IMG/VR virus record: IMGVR_UViG_3300001097_000004
Location: 4,161-68,160 of that record
Length of the DNA stretch: 64,000 nt
Source: a virus
Reading direction: 5' to 3' (one strand)
Shown: piece after piece, positions 18,074 through 29,300 of the stretch
Layout of the letters: each line of letters begins with the position of its first letter
Numbering within the stretch: the stretch's first letter is position 1
Position numbers and translations under genes: made by a program
Notes under the pieces: model-generated
What the model was told of the DNA's origin: nothing
Database searches by the model: none
Seen by the model: the letters and a program-made list of their open reading frames with translations, nothing else

Positions 18074-21000
18074 TTATGTAAGCAATCTTAAGAGTTTGTT
18101 CATCTGGGATGAAATTTCAGACTGACTGAATAGGTCTGCACCTGTCTTGAATGCCTCTAGCTCCGCAACAGCAGGTTCAGCATCCTCCGCACCGATCTTT
18201 TTAGTGACACGAACAATGAAGTCATCAATCAGGTCCCGCAATACGGGCGGTAGGTCGGAGAAGCGGACCTTCTCGGCCTCTTCACCAAACGGTAGAGGCA
18301 GATTGGCGAGAACCTTGCCGAGGTCGGTAGTAGCACTTCGAACATTTGCAAGAGCATCAGAGTTCAGGGCCCCGGTGTCTAGTCGATTAAGTGTTTCAAT
18401 AAGGTCCAAACCGCTCTTCACGGACCCCGCGTAGTCGCCCACGCCCTCGTAGCCCTCTGTCTCCTTGAGCTTGTCGATAACGCTCTGGTTGCTAGATGTA
18501 CCCAGATTGTCTTTGATACGCGCAAGAACTAGTCGAAACTGGCCCTGATCGTCCCGGGGCTGATTCTTCGGGGTATACTTCTCACGGTTCTCTTCAGCAT
18601 CTGGGGTGTCCTCGGGGTCCTCAGGGGCGCTCTGCCCGCGAGCCTCTAACAGTTCACGAATCTTGCGCTCTTCGATTTCCTTGGTAGTAGAGGCAAACTC
18701 AGTTGTGCGAGCAATACGCTCACGAAGTTCGTTTACGCTGTTGGTGTCGGTTCCGTTGGCGGAGCTACGAAAGGAAGCATTGGGCAATTCTTGTCCCTCT
18801 GCTGCCGCCTCCCTACGAGACTTTGCAGAGACGTACCCGAACTCTGACATGCGGTCCAAAACTGCTTCGGTGCGTGCGGAAAGCTCTGCATCACGTGCAG
18901 CGCGAGCCCCGGTCATCCGTTCACGAGCTGCGGAGGCCTGAAGGCTTAGTTCCTTGTTAGAAAACTGCTCCAACTTCTCTAGGCGGGCCGATAGCTCGTC
19001 AAGCGGGTCTTCTTTCAACTTAGCTAGGGACATGGCACCTGCAGCAACAAGGGACATAATCTGGCCCGAGGCAACAAGTGTCCTGGCGATGGGGAAGCCG
19101 GGAACGTTGACTTGGCAGACAGCCACAAGTTCCAGCTTGCCGCGAATCGGTCGCCAGTCTCCTGAGGGAGCTGAGGCGCGAAGTGCTCGAATCTGTTCCG
19201 GAGAGGTTCCGGGGCGCACGGCACCGGCCACCCAGATGCCGTAAGCGTCTTCTCCAGCGTGAATATCCGCGACACTTGAGGCTGTGTCGTCGTAGTGACG
19301 GGCGGCCTCCCGAGCTGAGGCTGACATTCCGGCGTGGCCTCCAGCTAGTGTCAGCTGGCCCACGGGAACGTCTTCTCCCTCTTCGGTGCGAACAACTCCT
19401 GAGTGGAAGTATGCGTAGTTACTTGGAGAGTGGGGAGGGTTGGTCTTGAACTCACGACCAATGTGGTTGCTGTCCCATGCGGCGATATGTCCGAAGACCT
19501 TGCCATCGTCTGTGACGGTGAGAGGTGTGGGAGCACTAAGACTCGGGTTGGTGAACCACTCCTGCGGAGGAGTAATTGGGATCGCGTTAGCAATGAAGGC
19601 GCACGCGACTAGCGCTTCCTCTTCACGTGGGTCGTTGCCGTCCACGTAGATTCCATCTGGAATCATGTTGTCCTCCTGTAGTACCGCTTCCGGGACGAGT
19701 TGAATTGTGGCTTCTTGGAATGCAGGCTTAGCTACTATTGTAACAGCCATAACGCGACTCTGACTGATTGTCATCTTGCGTTGTCTGATGGACTTAACGT
19801 CCTCTTCCTCGGCTGCAGCCTCTTCAGGCTCCTCATCAGCCTCGAAATTGTCCATATCTGCGGAGACGAAACGGAGCATCCCGTTACGGACCATGCGTTC
19901 AGCTTCTGCTCCGTACACCCCAACATCAAAGTGGCCGTAGCCGCCTCCAATTCCTAGGGGTGTGCGACCTAGACGTTCGATCAGCCCCACGACTACTGAG
20001 CCTTTATGCCCATCGTCTGTCTTGATCTGCCAGAGCAACGAGATAGGCAAGTTTCGAATCGTGGCTGCATACTTATCCACCAGACGACCGTCTCCAGAAG
20101 AGATGCCCTCCGGGAGAGCTAGCGGGATAAAGAATGCGGCACCGAGTGGATTCAGTGAGGGAATAACGCTGGCTGCAGCCGTCAACCCCTTTGGAGTAGA
20201 AGTGTCGTAGATGTTGTATTTTGGCTCACCAGAAGCGGTAAGACCGCGCATACGCAGTCTAGCCATTTCGCCACGGGTGCGGTCCACAGATGCAGTGAGG
20301 GCTTCCTCATAGTCTAGAATCAGGTCATCAGAGAATTCTGTCTCTCCTGATAGGGCAGAGAACATCTCGCGGTGCTTCTTGTCACCGGTCCACATGCCTG
20401 TGACCTCGTGGTGACGTAAGGAACAATATCCTTTGGCGCGAGGCCCCATATACTTGCTCAGGTTGGCAACACAACGGGTCCAGTCTCCTGGAGTCCCCCA
20501 CACAATTTTGAGAGCCCCTGGGCCTTTAGTCCAGTAGTGGCGTAGCTTTTCAGCCCCGCCTCGATTTCGGTCCAGGCCTCCGTCTGCAGTGACTGCTGCG
20601 TCCATGATGTCTTTGCGCGGACCCCAGAGGACCATAAGCCCATGGTCGTAGGCAGAGGCGGCTACCGGCTCTTCCGGAGCCTCAACCTCTTCTGCGGGTT
20701 CGGAATCTGTGTCTCCCTCAAACCCCGGAGCTGGAGATTCACCAAGATATTGACTTTCTTTGGTCTTAGTCTTGCTCTGTTCCTGGGCGCTGTCAACCTG
20801 TACGAGAACATCGTTGAGCGCATCATCGGTGAGCGGAATAACGGGTGGAGGTGTTGCGGAGGTCAGAGTATTCATGACTTGTTCGTCTTGGACCCACTTC
20901 CCTGAGTCACGCTTATATGCTACGGGCTGGGTGCTTGAGGCAGTAGCCGGTACAAGGCTGATGAGCTTGAGTACGGCACGGGGGTCATCTGGAGCAACTA

Positions 21001-22717
21001 CAGCAAGGTAGACAGGTTCAACATCAGAGGACTGAGGGGTGAGAGACCCGTCTGTGCCTTCCTCTGCGGGAGCGCTCTCAGAGTCAACAGCATCCATCGG
21101 AGCAGCCTGTACAGCATCCTCTACTTCATCACTTGCGGCGGTGATCGGCTGATACCAGAGCTTGTTGGATTGGTTTCCCTTTGAGTTCTTTCTCTTCAGC
21201 CACTCGCTAATTAGGGAGTTGCTGTAGGCATCGGTAGTAAGCGTCTTACCTACAGTGTTCTCAAGCGCTCGTCCGGATGCCCCCTTATCGAGACTATCCT
21301 TCTTGAGGACTCCTCGGGCTCCTGGAGACGCTGCAGGCTTGAAACTCTCTCGCTGGGCCTTAACCCACGCGGGGAAGTTGTTGATAACACCGTGCAAGTC
21401 TTTGGCAGTCATCTGAGGGAGAGTGCCCGGAATCTGGGCCACGTCTCTGTTGACTGGGGTGCGCGGCTCTGCAAGAATTCCGCTGAAGTCTACGCGAGGA
21501 ATATCTTCGGTCTCGCCTGGAATCTGGGCCACAAATTGAGGTGATACTCCCGTAATCTGGTTCCCCAGAATAGTCTGAACACCGCCGCTGTCCATACGGA
21601 CATCAATAGTTCCGTTCTGGTTTACGCGGTCGATCTTACCGGCCTGGGATGGGTCATCGTTGACGATGACTCGCCCACCCTGCTTGGCAAACAGGCCCTT
21701 AGAGTCTCGCACCTGTTTGGAGGCATTAGCGGAGCGCTCGTCCTCAGTGTAGACCCCATCTCCAGGTGTCCCGGCTGTAGCGACCACAGAGTCAACGAGT
21801 TCCCAGTCCTCAGACTGGATAGCTCCGCGAACAAGGCGAGACTCCCCTAGGTCTAGGTCGTCGGCCCATACGGGATCAAACGGATTAACGACAAGCAGCT
21901 CTGCGATTTGAATAGCAGACTCAGCATCTACGACGAGGTGACTGTAGCCGGAAGTGCTGGAGGCCGGGCCGTCTAGGGCGTTGTCGATGCTCCAAATGGT
22001 GGGGGTCTGCAGATTGAGGGAAGTCCAGAGAGTGTCATCCCAGACGTAAGTACTGTGGTCAATATCGATCTTGTAGAGGCGGTCGATTGCGCCATCCTCT
22101 AGGTCAAGACGGATAATGAATTCGGGTGAGGCCTCAGGATTCTCCTCTAGAATCTCACTGACCTCCTGCCAATCCGGGGCGTGCTGGACAATGCTGGCGG
22201 GCTCGCGGTCCACGATTGTGGTGGCCCAGCGGCGTGCTGCATCTCCACCGTATAGGCGCTGTGCAACCTCACCACTTGTAGGGGAGCCATCGGCGGTTAG
22301 TCCCACCTTGTCGTCAGCGTGACGTTTGAAGAAGTCTACAATGTTGCTTAGATGTGCAAAGTCAATCTGGGCCTCAGTAGCCAGAGTTCTCGCAGTCAGG
22401 AGTGCAACGGAAGAGCCACCAACGGGGCGAGCCGCGAAGCTCTCTAGACCTAGTCGTGCAGCGTTGCGAACCCCACGAGGAATTGTATACATACGAGGGG
22501 TCGCCTGGGGCTCAGCGAATGCGAATGCGGACAGACCTGCCTCAGCAGAAACCTCGTCCGTTTGAGTAAACTCACCAGCTTCCCAGGTACGTGACGCTTC
22601 TAGCGTTGATGATGTGCCCGAGGCCACTACTACGGATACTCGGGAATCTACGACCACACCGCTATCGCCTTCTGTAAACAAAAGATGATAGCCAGATCGT
22701 CCAATGAAACTAGCCAT
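18074..22717 (-). CDS. capsid maturation polyprotein with prohead protease
   Basis: 1547 aa. Residues about 687-790 carry a domain frequent in actinophage head polyproteins (EKLRHYWTKGPGALKI.WGTPGDWTRCV..LSKYMGPRAKGYC). Residues about 868-1215 match the HK97-type prohead serine protease: GHKGSVVVGLIERL, LRFVSADMDN, VTIVAKPAFQEA, then FGHIAAWDSNHIG...YAYFHSGVV...GHAG...HYDDT...AGEDAYGIWVAGA. The protease should process capsid and scaffold. The N-terminal 680 residues hold further modules, including RDSKGLFAKQGGRVIVND, and are probably internal head proteins. The C-terminus is helical. The length far exceeds a normal protease of 200-300 aa. Confidence 0.8.
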   Translation of the reverse strand: MASFIGRSGYHLLFTEGDSGVVVDSRVSVVVASGTSSTLEASRTWEAGEFTQTDEVSAEAGLSAFAFAEPQATPRMYTIPRGVRNAARLGLESFAARPVGGSSVALLTARTLATEAQIDFAHLSNIVDFFKRHADDKVGLTADGSPTSGEVAQRLYGGDAARRWATTIVDREPASIVQHAPDWQEVSEILEENPEASPEFIIRLDLEDGAIDRLYKIDIDHSTYVWDDTLWTSLNLQTPTIWSIDNALDGPASSTSGYSHLVVDAESAIQIAELLVVNPFDPVWADDLDLGESRLVRGAIQSEDWELVDSVVATAGTPGDGVYTEDERSANASKQVRDSKGLFAKQGGRVIVNDDPSQAGKIDRVNQNGTIDVRMDSGGVQTILGNQITGVSPQFVAQIPGETEDIPRVDFSGILAEPRTPVNRDVAQIPGTLPQMTAKDLHGVINNFPAWVKAQRESFKPAASPGARGVLKKDSLDKGASGRALENTVGKTLTTDAYSNSLISEWLKRKNSKGNQSNKLWYQPITAASDEVEDAVQAAPMDAVDSESAPAEEGTDGSLTPQSSDVEPVYLAVVAPDDPRAVLKLISLVPATASSTQPVAYKRDSGKWVQDEQVMNTLTSATPPPVIPLTDDALNDVLVQVDSAQEQSKTKTKESQYLGESPAPGFEGDTDSEPAEEVEAPEEPVAASAYDHGLMVLWGPRKDIMDAAVTADGGLDRNRGGAEKLRHYWTKGPGALKIVWGTPGDWTRCVANLSKYMGPRAKGYCSLRHHEVTGMWTGDKKHREMFSALSGETEFSDDLILDYEEALTASVDRTRGEMARLRMRGLTASGEPKYNIYDTSTPKGLTAAASVIPSLNPLGAAFFIPLALPEGISSGDGRLVDKYAATIRNLPISLLWQIKTDDGHKGSVVVGLIERLGRTPLGIGGGYGHFDVGVYGAEAERMVRNGMLRFVSADMDNFEADEEPEEAAAEEEDVKSIRQRKMTISQSRVMAVTIVAKPAFQEATIQLVPEAVLQEDNMIPDGIYVDGNDPREEEALVACAFIANAIPITPPQEWFTNPSLSAPTPLTVTDDGKVFGHIAAWDSNHIGREFKTNPPHSPSNYAYFHSGVVRTEEGEDVPVGQLTLAGGHAGMSASAREAARHYDDTASSVADIHAGEDAYGIWVAGAVRPGTSPEQIRALRASAPSGDWRPIRGKLELVAVCQVNVPGFPIARTLVASGQIMSLVAAGAMSLAKLKEDPLDELSARLEKLEQFSNKELSLQASAARERMTGARAARDAELSARTEAVLDRMSEFGYVSAKSRREAAAEGQELPNASFRSSANGTDTNSVNELRERIARTTEFASTTKEIEERKIRELLEARGQSAPEDPEDTPDAEENREKYTPKNQPRDDQGQFRLVLARIKDNLGTSSNQSVIDKLKETEGYEGVGDYAGSVKSGLDLIETLNRLDTGALNSDALANVRSATTDLGKVLANLPLPFGEEAEKVRFSDLPPVLRDLIDDFIVRVTKKIGAEDAEPAVAELEAFKTGADLFSQSEISSQMNKLLRLLT

Positions 22718-22729
22718 TAAGTTGTTACT

Positions 22730-23344
22730 CTATTCGTCGGAATTGTTGTCTGACTCGGAGTCTTCCGTGTCAGGCTCAGCGGACTCGTACTGCTCTGCAT
22801 CTGATACTGTGACAAAATTCTTGTCGTACTGCTCGATAAAGGCTTGGGCCTTCTCGGGGTCGATAAAGATTGCTTCCATGTCTTGGTGAGTCTCATCAGT
22901 TGGGGAGAGGCCAACCCAGTCTCCATCGGTACGGACATAACGTCCGGAGTCGTTGGCGTAGACAAGTCCTACGATGTAAGCTGAGTCTCCCAGCGCGTAA
23001 GCCACAAGGCTCTCGGGGTGATTAATTTTGTCTCCTTCTTTTGCAAGGCTTCGTAGGGCTTCTACTGGCAAGTCAGTTTTGAATGACGACAACCAGAGTC
23101 CGTCAGGCTCCCGAAAAAGGCGAACCCTGTAGGTGGTGTCTGCGGACTTAAACTCTAGTCTAGCAGTTTTTTGGTCTACTGTTATATCATGAGCCTTAAA
23201 TGACTCGTCTGGGCCGGTCACCGCACTGACGGTCACCGAGGTCTTCCCGACGAGCGTCACCTTCAAGGTTACTACAGGTTGGGCCCCTTCGGAGGTTAAG
23301 ACCCCTAGTCCTGTGAACAGGGGGTACGTGTTAGCTTTTACCAT
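22730..23344 (-). CDS. conserved phage protein of the head module, unknown role
   Basis: 204 aa. ATG 23344 lies inside the last codons of the 3557-aa gene (7-nt overlap), with GGAGCCAGGACT before it, so translation is coupled. Mostly beta strands, ending in an acidic tail (EPDTEDSESDNNSDE). Not recognised; its place suggests a head component. Confidence 0.7.
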   Translation of the reverse strand: MVKANTYPLFTGLGVLTSEGAQPVVTLKVTLVGKTSVTVSAVTGPDESFKAHDITVDQKTARLEFKSADTTYRVRLFREPDGLWLSSFKTDLPVEALRSLAKEGDKINHPESLVAYALGDSAYIVGLVYANDSGRYVRTDGDWVGLSPTDETHQDMEAIFIDPEKAQAFIEQYDKNFVTVSDAEQYESAEPDTEDSESDNNSDE

Positions 23345-26300
23345 AGTCCTGGCTCCTCGTCATCATCTTCTAGCAACTCGTTCGAGTCAATGACCTGTGG
23401 CCCCTTGTTTACAGAGTTGATAAGACCGTTTAGTCTGAACATAATAGTACCATACCAAGCGGTCTGATCCATGTCCACAAAGTCTGGGAACACTGCCTGC
23501 AGCTTGCCTTTGACCATCAGTAGCTCGGCAGAGGTCATGTTGCCCCTGCCTGCACGAAGGTCGGCTAAGAGCCGGTCCGTGTACGGCGACTGCCAGACAT
23601 TTTTCTGGAATTCCGGCTCAAGAGATAGAAGTCCGTGATCGATAGGTACGTGCTTGCCTTCGGGGGTGATCATCATGTTTCCAAGGTTCTGGTCGCGGTC
23701 TGGGTTTCCAATGAGGAAGTCCAATAGACCAATCTTTGGCATGTTCTCATGTCCGGGTTCCCAGAAGCTCTTATCGATATCCTTGTACCACAAACTAATG
23801 CTGGCACCCTCGTCAGCATCGCGGTTGCCGGTCCGGGGGACACTGTAGTGCTGGGCTGCAGCCTTTCCGGGGATTGTTGTGCTAGCAACAGTCACACCAT
23901 CGGGAAGCATAGACATGGTCACATCGTCAATGCCTACGGCACGCATGACACGGTTGGCGGCAAGTTCTGCCTGCCCCATACCAACCTTGCTGGCACCTCT
24001 GGCACGCTTGACGAACAGCTTCTGGCCGTCCGCAGTCTTCACGAAGGCCCCAAGTTCGTGGAGTGCACCCTGCTCAGGCGCGGGACCATCGGGGGTGCTG
24101 CCTTCAAGAAGACTGGCGATCTGAGCAGCAGATTCGGATTTGATGTTCTCGTAGAAGTGTGGCTCATCAGCCACCAGGGTAGGCGAGTCATCGCCACCTC
24201 GGTGCCTACGACGAGCATTAGCCTCAACCTGTGCACGACTTGGGGTCGCTGCAAAGTAGGTCTCATTGGCCTTGGAAGGCACAATGACATTGAACTGCTG
24301 ATCCTTGTCCGGAGAGTAGTCGAAGATTTCTCCTGTGTTCCGGAGAACCCCGTCAACAGAGATTGGAGCACCGTAGGGGTCTTCTGCGTCCAAGAGACGT
24401 ACCCTTATGGTTCCATCATCCTTGCGGCCTAGAGTTTGGAGGTATCCAAGCCCACGCAGAGGAATGATATCCCCGACTTCCATGTCACGGACGAGCTTGT
24501 ATCGACGTTCGAACTGGTCGGTACTACGACCGATCTTTTCAAGCTTGTTGACCTCAGCAATGTCCGGGAAAGATACAGCTTCCCCACCATAATCCACACC
24601 GCTACGTAGGTCTGCAAGGTCCTGCTCGGAGCGACCCTCCACTAGGTTCAATGTTTCAGTAGAGATACCGAACTGAGCGAAGAGGGCAGCTAGCGGAGAC
24701 TCATTCTCTCTAGTCTGTGCCTCCTCTTCGATGTCAGAGATTGTCCTGATCATATCTTCAACGTCGGCCTGGGTGGCATCCAGATCACCCAACACACCTT
24801 GAGCCATGTCAAAGTCTGCACGAGTGAGACGCTTGTCGTCTAGTAGACGACGCAGAGTATCAATCTGGGCGTTAGTGGCCGGAGCCGCCGGGTCAATAAC
24901 ATCATCGAACTCGGAGAGGTCCATGTCCTCGAATGCTGTGAGGGTTTCTGGTCCAAGGTCGCGCTCTTTGATTGTCTGGGAGCCATCCTCTCCGGCGCTG
25001 GCGGTCGTGACCTGAGTGCGGTCGTTGTCCTTACGCTGGATTCGGATTACAGTCTCGTACTGAACGTTGTTGCCTTTGTCTAGCGTGGTGATGTGGTCCC
25101 CGGGAGCTAGCTCAGAAGCTCTTGCAGACTTCGGCTCAGCGTTCTCAACACGAATGGCAGCATCACGGCTATCGGACGGAACGTTGGCCCCTTCAAATCC
25201 TTCGATTTCAGTCTTGCCCGTTGCAGGATTCAACTCAGCCTTAGCCTTCGTAGGTGCGGCCTTCTTCGGACGAGCAACAGTCTTGTCGCCAGTCTCCGGA
25301 ACACCGAATCCGTTAGCCTCCATGAGATCATGGTCGATCACACGGGTGGGCGGGAAGAACGGCTCAGACTCAGGAGCGTCCGGTCCACTGACCTTCTGCA
25401 GACCGGAGCCTACGTGAGGAATCGAGCGTGACTCAGGGTTTCTAAGTCCGTTCTCGGTGTTCTTCTCGATGAAGGTGGAAAGCGTGGTGTCACCATAACC
25501 ATATCCGGCAGGGTTCAGAGCCTCATAGAGCAAGTGGTCAACCTGGCCACGATATACGCGTCCGTAGTTCGGGTTAGGCTCGGTCACAACTTTAGGCTTG
25601 CCTGTAGTCACGTTATAGACAAGGTTTCCGTCTTCATCCCGTAGAGGAATGTTGTTTCCATCTGCATCCTTAACCGGGCGAGTCTTGCTGTTGTCAGTCC
25701 AATCAACCCAGTCTCCGGCGTGCAACTTTGTACCGTCGAAAGAGATGTGAGAAGGCTTATCGGCCTTACCGGGGTTGAGCTTGTAGTTAGCTTCTGCCTT
25801 CTGTCGGCGCTTAACTGCAGAGAAAACCTTCGCAATCATCTTGGGGTCGAGGCTGCTCTTGGCACCGATAGCCTTGAGAGCCTTGAGATTTGTTACCTCA
25901 GGGTTGTCCATGAGCATCTGAACAATGGCTCCGATAGCCTGTGAGTCAGCCTCGTGAACGGACTTCGGAAGGTCTGTCCCAGAAATCAGCTCATCAGCGG
26001 CGCTGTCCGGAAGGACCCCATCCGTGCCTAGATAGTCCTTCTTGACGTAACGCTGCTTCTTGAAGAACGCTTCGGGGTCTCCGATGCCGGACATGCCCTT
26101 CTTGATGTAGTTCAAGGACTTGAATACTGCCTTGGGGGAGTGCTGACCATTCTCACGCAGACGTGTAGCGGTCACCTCTCCAGTCTTGAGGTCCGTGGCA
26201 GTTATGTAGGTGAAGAACTGATTGCTGCTGGTACGACGAATGGTCGTATCGTAGCGCTTTTCACCGAATTCACGGGACTGAACAATCATATCACCATTAT

Positions 26301-29300
26301 CCTTACGGATGAAGTTCGGGTGAGCGAACTCCAGCTGATCAGAAACTGAGTCAGCATTGGTGTAGTTGTTCGGGTTGTCGTCCGCAGCCATAAGCCCGGG
26401 GTCGGTAGGCGTGAAATTCTCAGCCAAGTCCTCTGAAGGTCGAGGTGTGGTCTTGATGTCGGCACGGTCAGGTGCGCTGGAGACCTCCTGCATGATCTCT
26501 GCAGACTCAGCGGGGGTCACACCCTCGTTGATGCGATCCTTGATCTCCTGCTTGCGCTCTGGAGTAATATCCTTGGCCTCAATAAGAGTCTCAACGACCT
26601 TTTCACGGTTCCCAGAAGCTACATGCTCCTCGGATGTGAATGTAGGGGCCTCTGGTGCCTCGTCAGGTGCAGGAATAGTATCATCGGGGTCAGCGTCGCC
26701 TCCGGAGTCCAGAGTCTCGTACTTCTCGTAAATCTTGTCGAGCTGCTTCTGGAGAATCTTCTTACGAATCGGATTGGTCTCGTTCGACTTCTCGATCTCA
26801 AGACGACCGGCTAGGTCCTCTAGCTCGTCCGTGGTGTCCGGCATTCCGTCACCGACAGGCTCATCCTCAAGGGCAGCATCGGGCTCCGGAGTCTCGTCCG
26901 GTGTCGGCTCAGGCTCTGGAGTATCACGAACGGCTCGGGCAGCATCGCGCTCACGGCGGTCCTTCTCCATACGCAAATCATCTTCGCGCTCAAGATCGGT
27001 GATGGAACGATCCTCTTCAGGTGTGTCGGTGCGTAGATCAATTTCTGCGTCGATTTCCTCGACCGACATATCCCTCGGCTTGGTCTCTACAGGCTGATCG
27101 GCCTTGATTTGCTCACGGCGTTCAAGTTCCTTACGAACATCCGCCATTTCCTTGGGGGAAGAGTTGCCGTTGTTTAGGACATCGTTGGCGTGGTTATCGA
27201 GGTCACCGTCAGACATGGTCTCTAGCGGAACTTCAACTTCAGAGTCTCCTGGAGCGACAACTTCTGCCGCAGCAGGGGCCTCAGGAGCTTCGGGAGCCTC
27301 TTCAGCTTCTGGAAGTGTGGCTGTGTCGTAGTTTTCGGTGCCAGGAATACCTCGTGAAGGGGTGTCTGGGTTCTCGTCAGACTCGTCGGTATAGTCGAAA
27401 GCCCATGCAAGGGAGCCTGGATCAAGGGCTTCCTGAGCGCGGGTAACGGCCACGTAGGCTAGACGCATCTCTTCGGGCTCTGGCCACGTCATTTCAGACT
27501 CCCCGGTCCTCTCGTTGACCTCTTCCTGAGGCCCACGGAAGTCCGCAGCGATCTTGACTCGGTTCCACTCAAGACCCTTAGCCTTGTGCGCGGTGGAGAC
27601 TACAACATCAATCGGAGCTTCATCGCTGTTCTGCATCGCAGTGATGCCATCAGCCATGCTGTCTGGTCTGCCGGTCTTGTCCCACGACTTGCTGTCACGG
27701 TTCCACTTGAACCCCATGGCTCGGAACTTGTCCCCAATCGGGAACGTGTTTCCGGACACCTTGAAGGTTACGTCTCCGCCACCAGCATCCTCAACATCAT
27801 ACATGGCGGGCTTCATGCCACCGAACTTGTTGGGCACGTCTACGAGCACACCGCGTGCGCCCGGAGTCCACTTGACGGCCTCTCCAGCACCGAAGCCAGC
27901 ACCATCGGTCTCTCGGATGCTACCTACGGCCTGTTTGATCTGGTCCATACCCATCGTGTTCACGATGTTGTACAGCATGGACACCTTTGCGGAGGCCTTG
28001 CCATTGGCTACGTCATCAGCAACTTCGTCCCATGTGGTGTAGCCCTGGAGGTCTTCGTGGTTGACTCTACCGTTGCCGTAGCGCAGTGTGTTCACGCTTT
28101 GGACAAGGTTCTGCATGTCCTGCTTGAACTTCTTGGAAGTACCGACAACGCGGCCCTTCTCTAGCTCTTCGAGGATTGAGGTCAGTGCCCCAGCATTAGA
28201 GCGTGTGAGAATTGCATCCGGGTCGTTCATGGAGCCGGGCTCCATAACTTCACCCTTCTTACCTCCACCAATAACCTTCAGTGGGGAGTTGAGGAGCGAG
28301 AGGAACCGGTTCCCGAACCCAGCAATCTCGGGGCCGAAGCGCCAGGACTGTGTGAGGGGAAGATCGATATCAACCTCTACGTTGTCCATCTCGTTGATGG
28401 CACCGCGGAAGGAGTAGATGGATTGTCGAGCGTCACCAACGTAGACCTTCTGGATGGTCTGATCACGGACGATCTTGGCCATAACCGGGTTGATGTCCTG
28501 GGCCTCATCGAAGAAGATTACGTCAGCCTTACCTGGTCCCTTGCCCGGAACGGACTGGGAGAGGTCTGGCTTGCTGAGAGCCCAAATCTTGAAGTTGTGG
28601 TTGAAGGTGTATTTGATCTTGCCAGTCGGGCTGTTTAGGTCGGCCCAATACTCTTCGGCCCACGCCTGTGTCTGCTCGTTGTGTGGGATGTCGAGACCCT
28701 CAAAGTGCTGAGGACCGATCTTGTCGTCAGCGCTAATGGAGAACTTGTCAATGGCCTCGCCTAGGGCGCGTGCAATCTCCGTGTCCTCGTGCTCTTCGCC
28801 GTCAAGCTTGGTGTTCTTGATATCGAGGTGCTGTGCAACCTTCTTAGGCAGCACTAGGGACTCTCGGTCACTGAGCTTCTTGGTGAGCTTCTTGTCTACA
28901 CCAGCATACGCCAGTGAGTCGCCGGTACGTGAGTGCACGTTCTTCGGCATACGACCATCGGCCTCAAGCTGAGTAGTCTTGTTGAAGGCCACGTAAAGGA
29001 TGTCCTTGTCCGGATCATTCTTCTGCAGCTGGCGAGCCATTAGCTCAAGTGTGGAGGTCTTACCGGTTCCGGCCAGAGCCTGCACAATGGCAGACATTCC
29101 GGACATGACGGCGCGGATAATGTTGCGCTGTTCCTTGGTCGGCATGAACTTCTCGTCAGCGTAGTCCTCATCGGAGTCCTGGTAGGGAATTTCCGTCTGG
29201 GCTGCATCTCGGAGCTTCTGGCCTTCCTGGCTCTGCTGAAGAATCTCTTCGCTACGGGTCAACCCGCTACGCTCAGATGAAGCAATGTAATCATCCAGCG

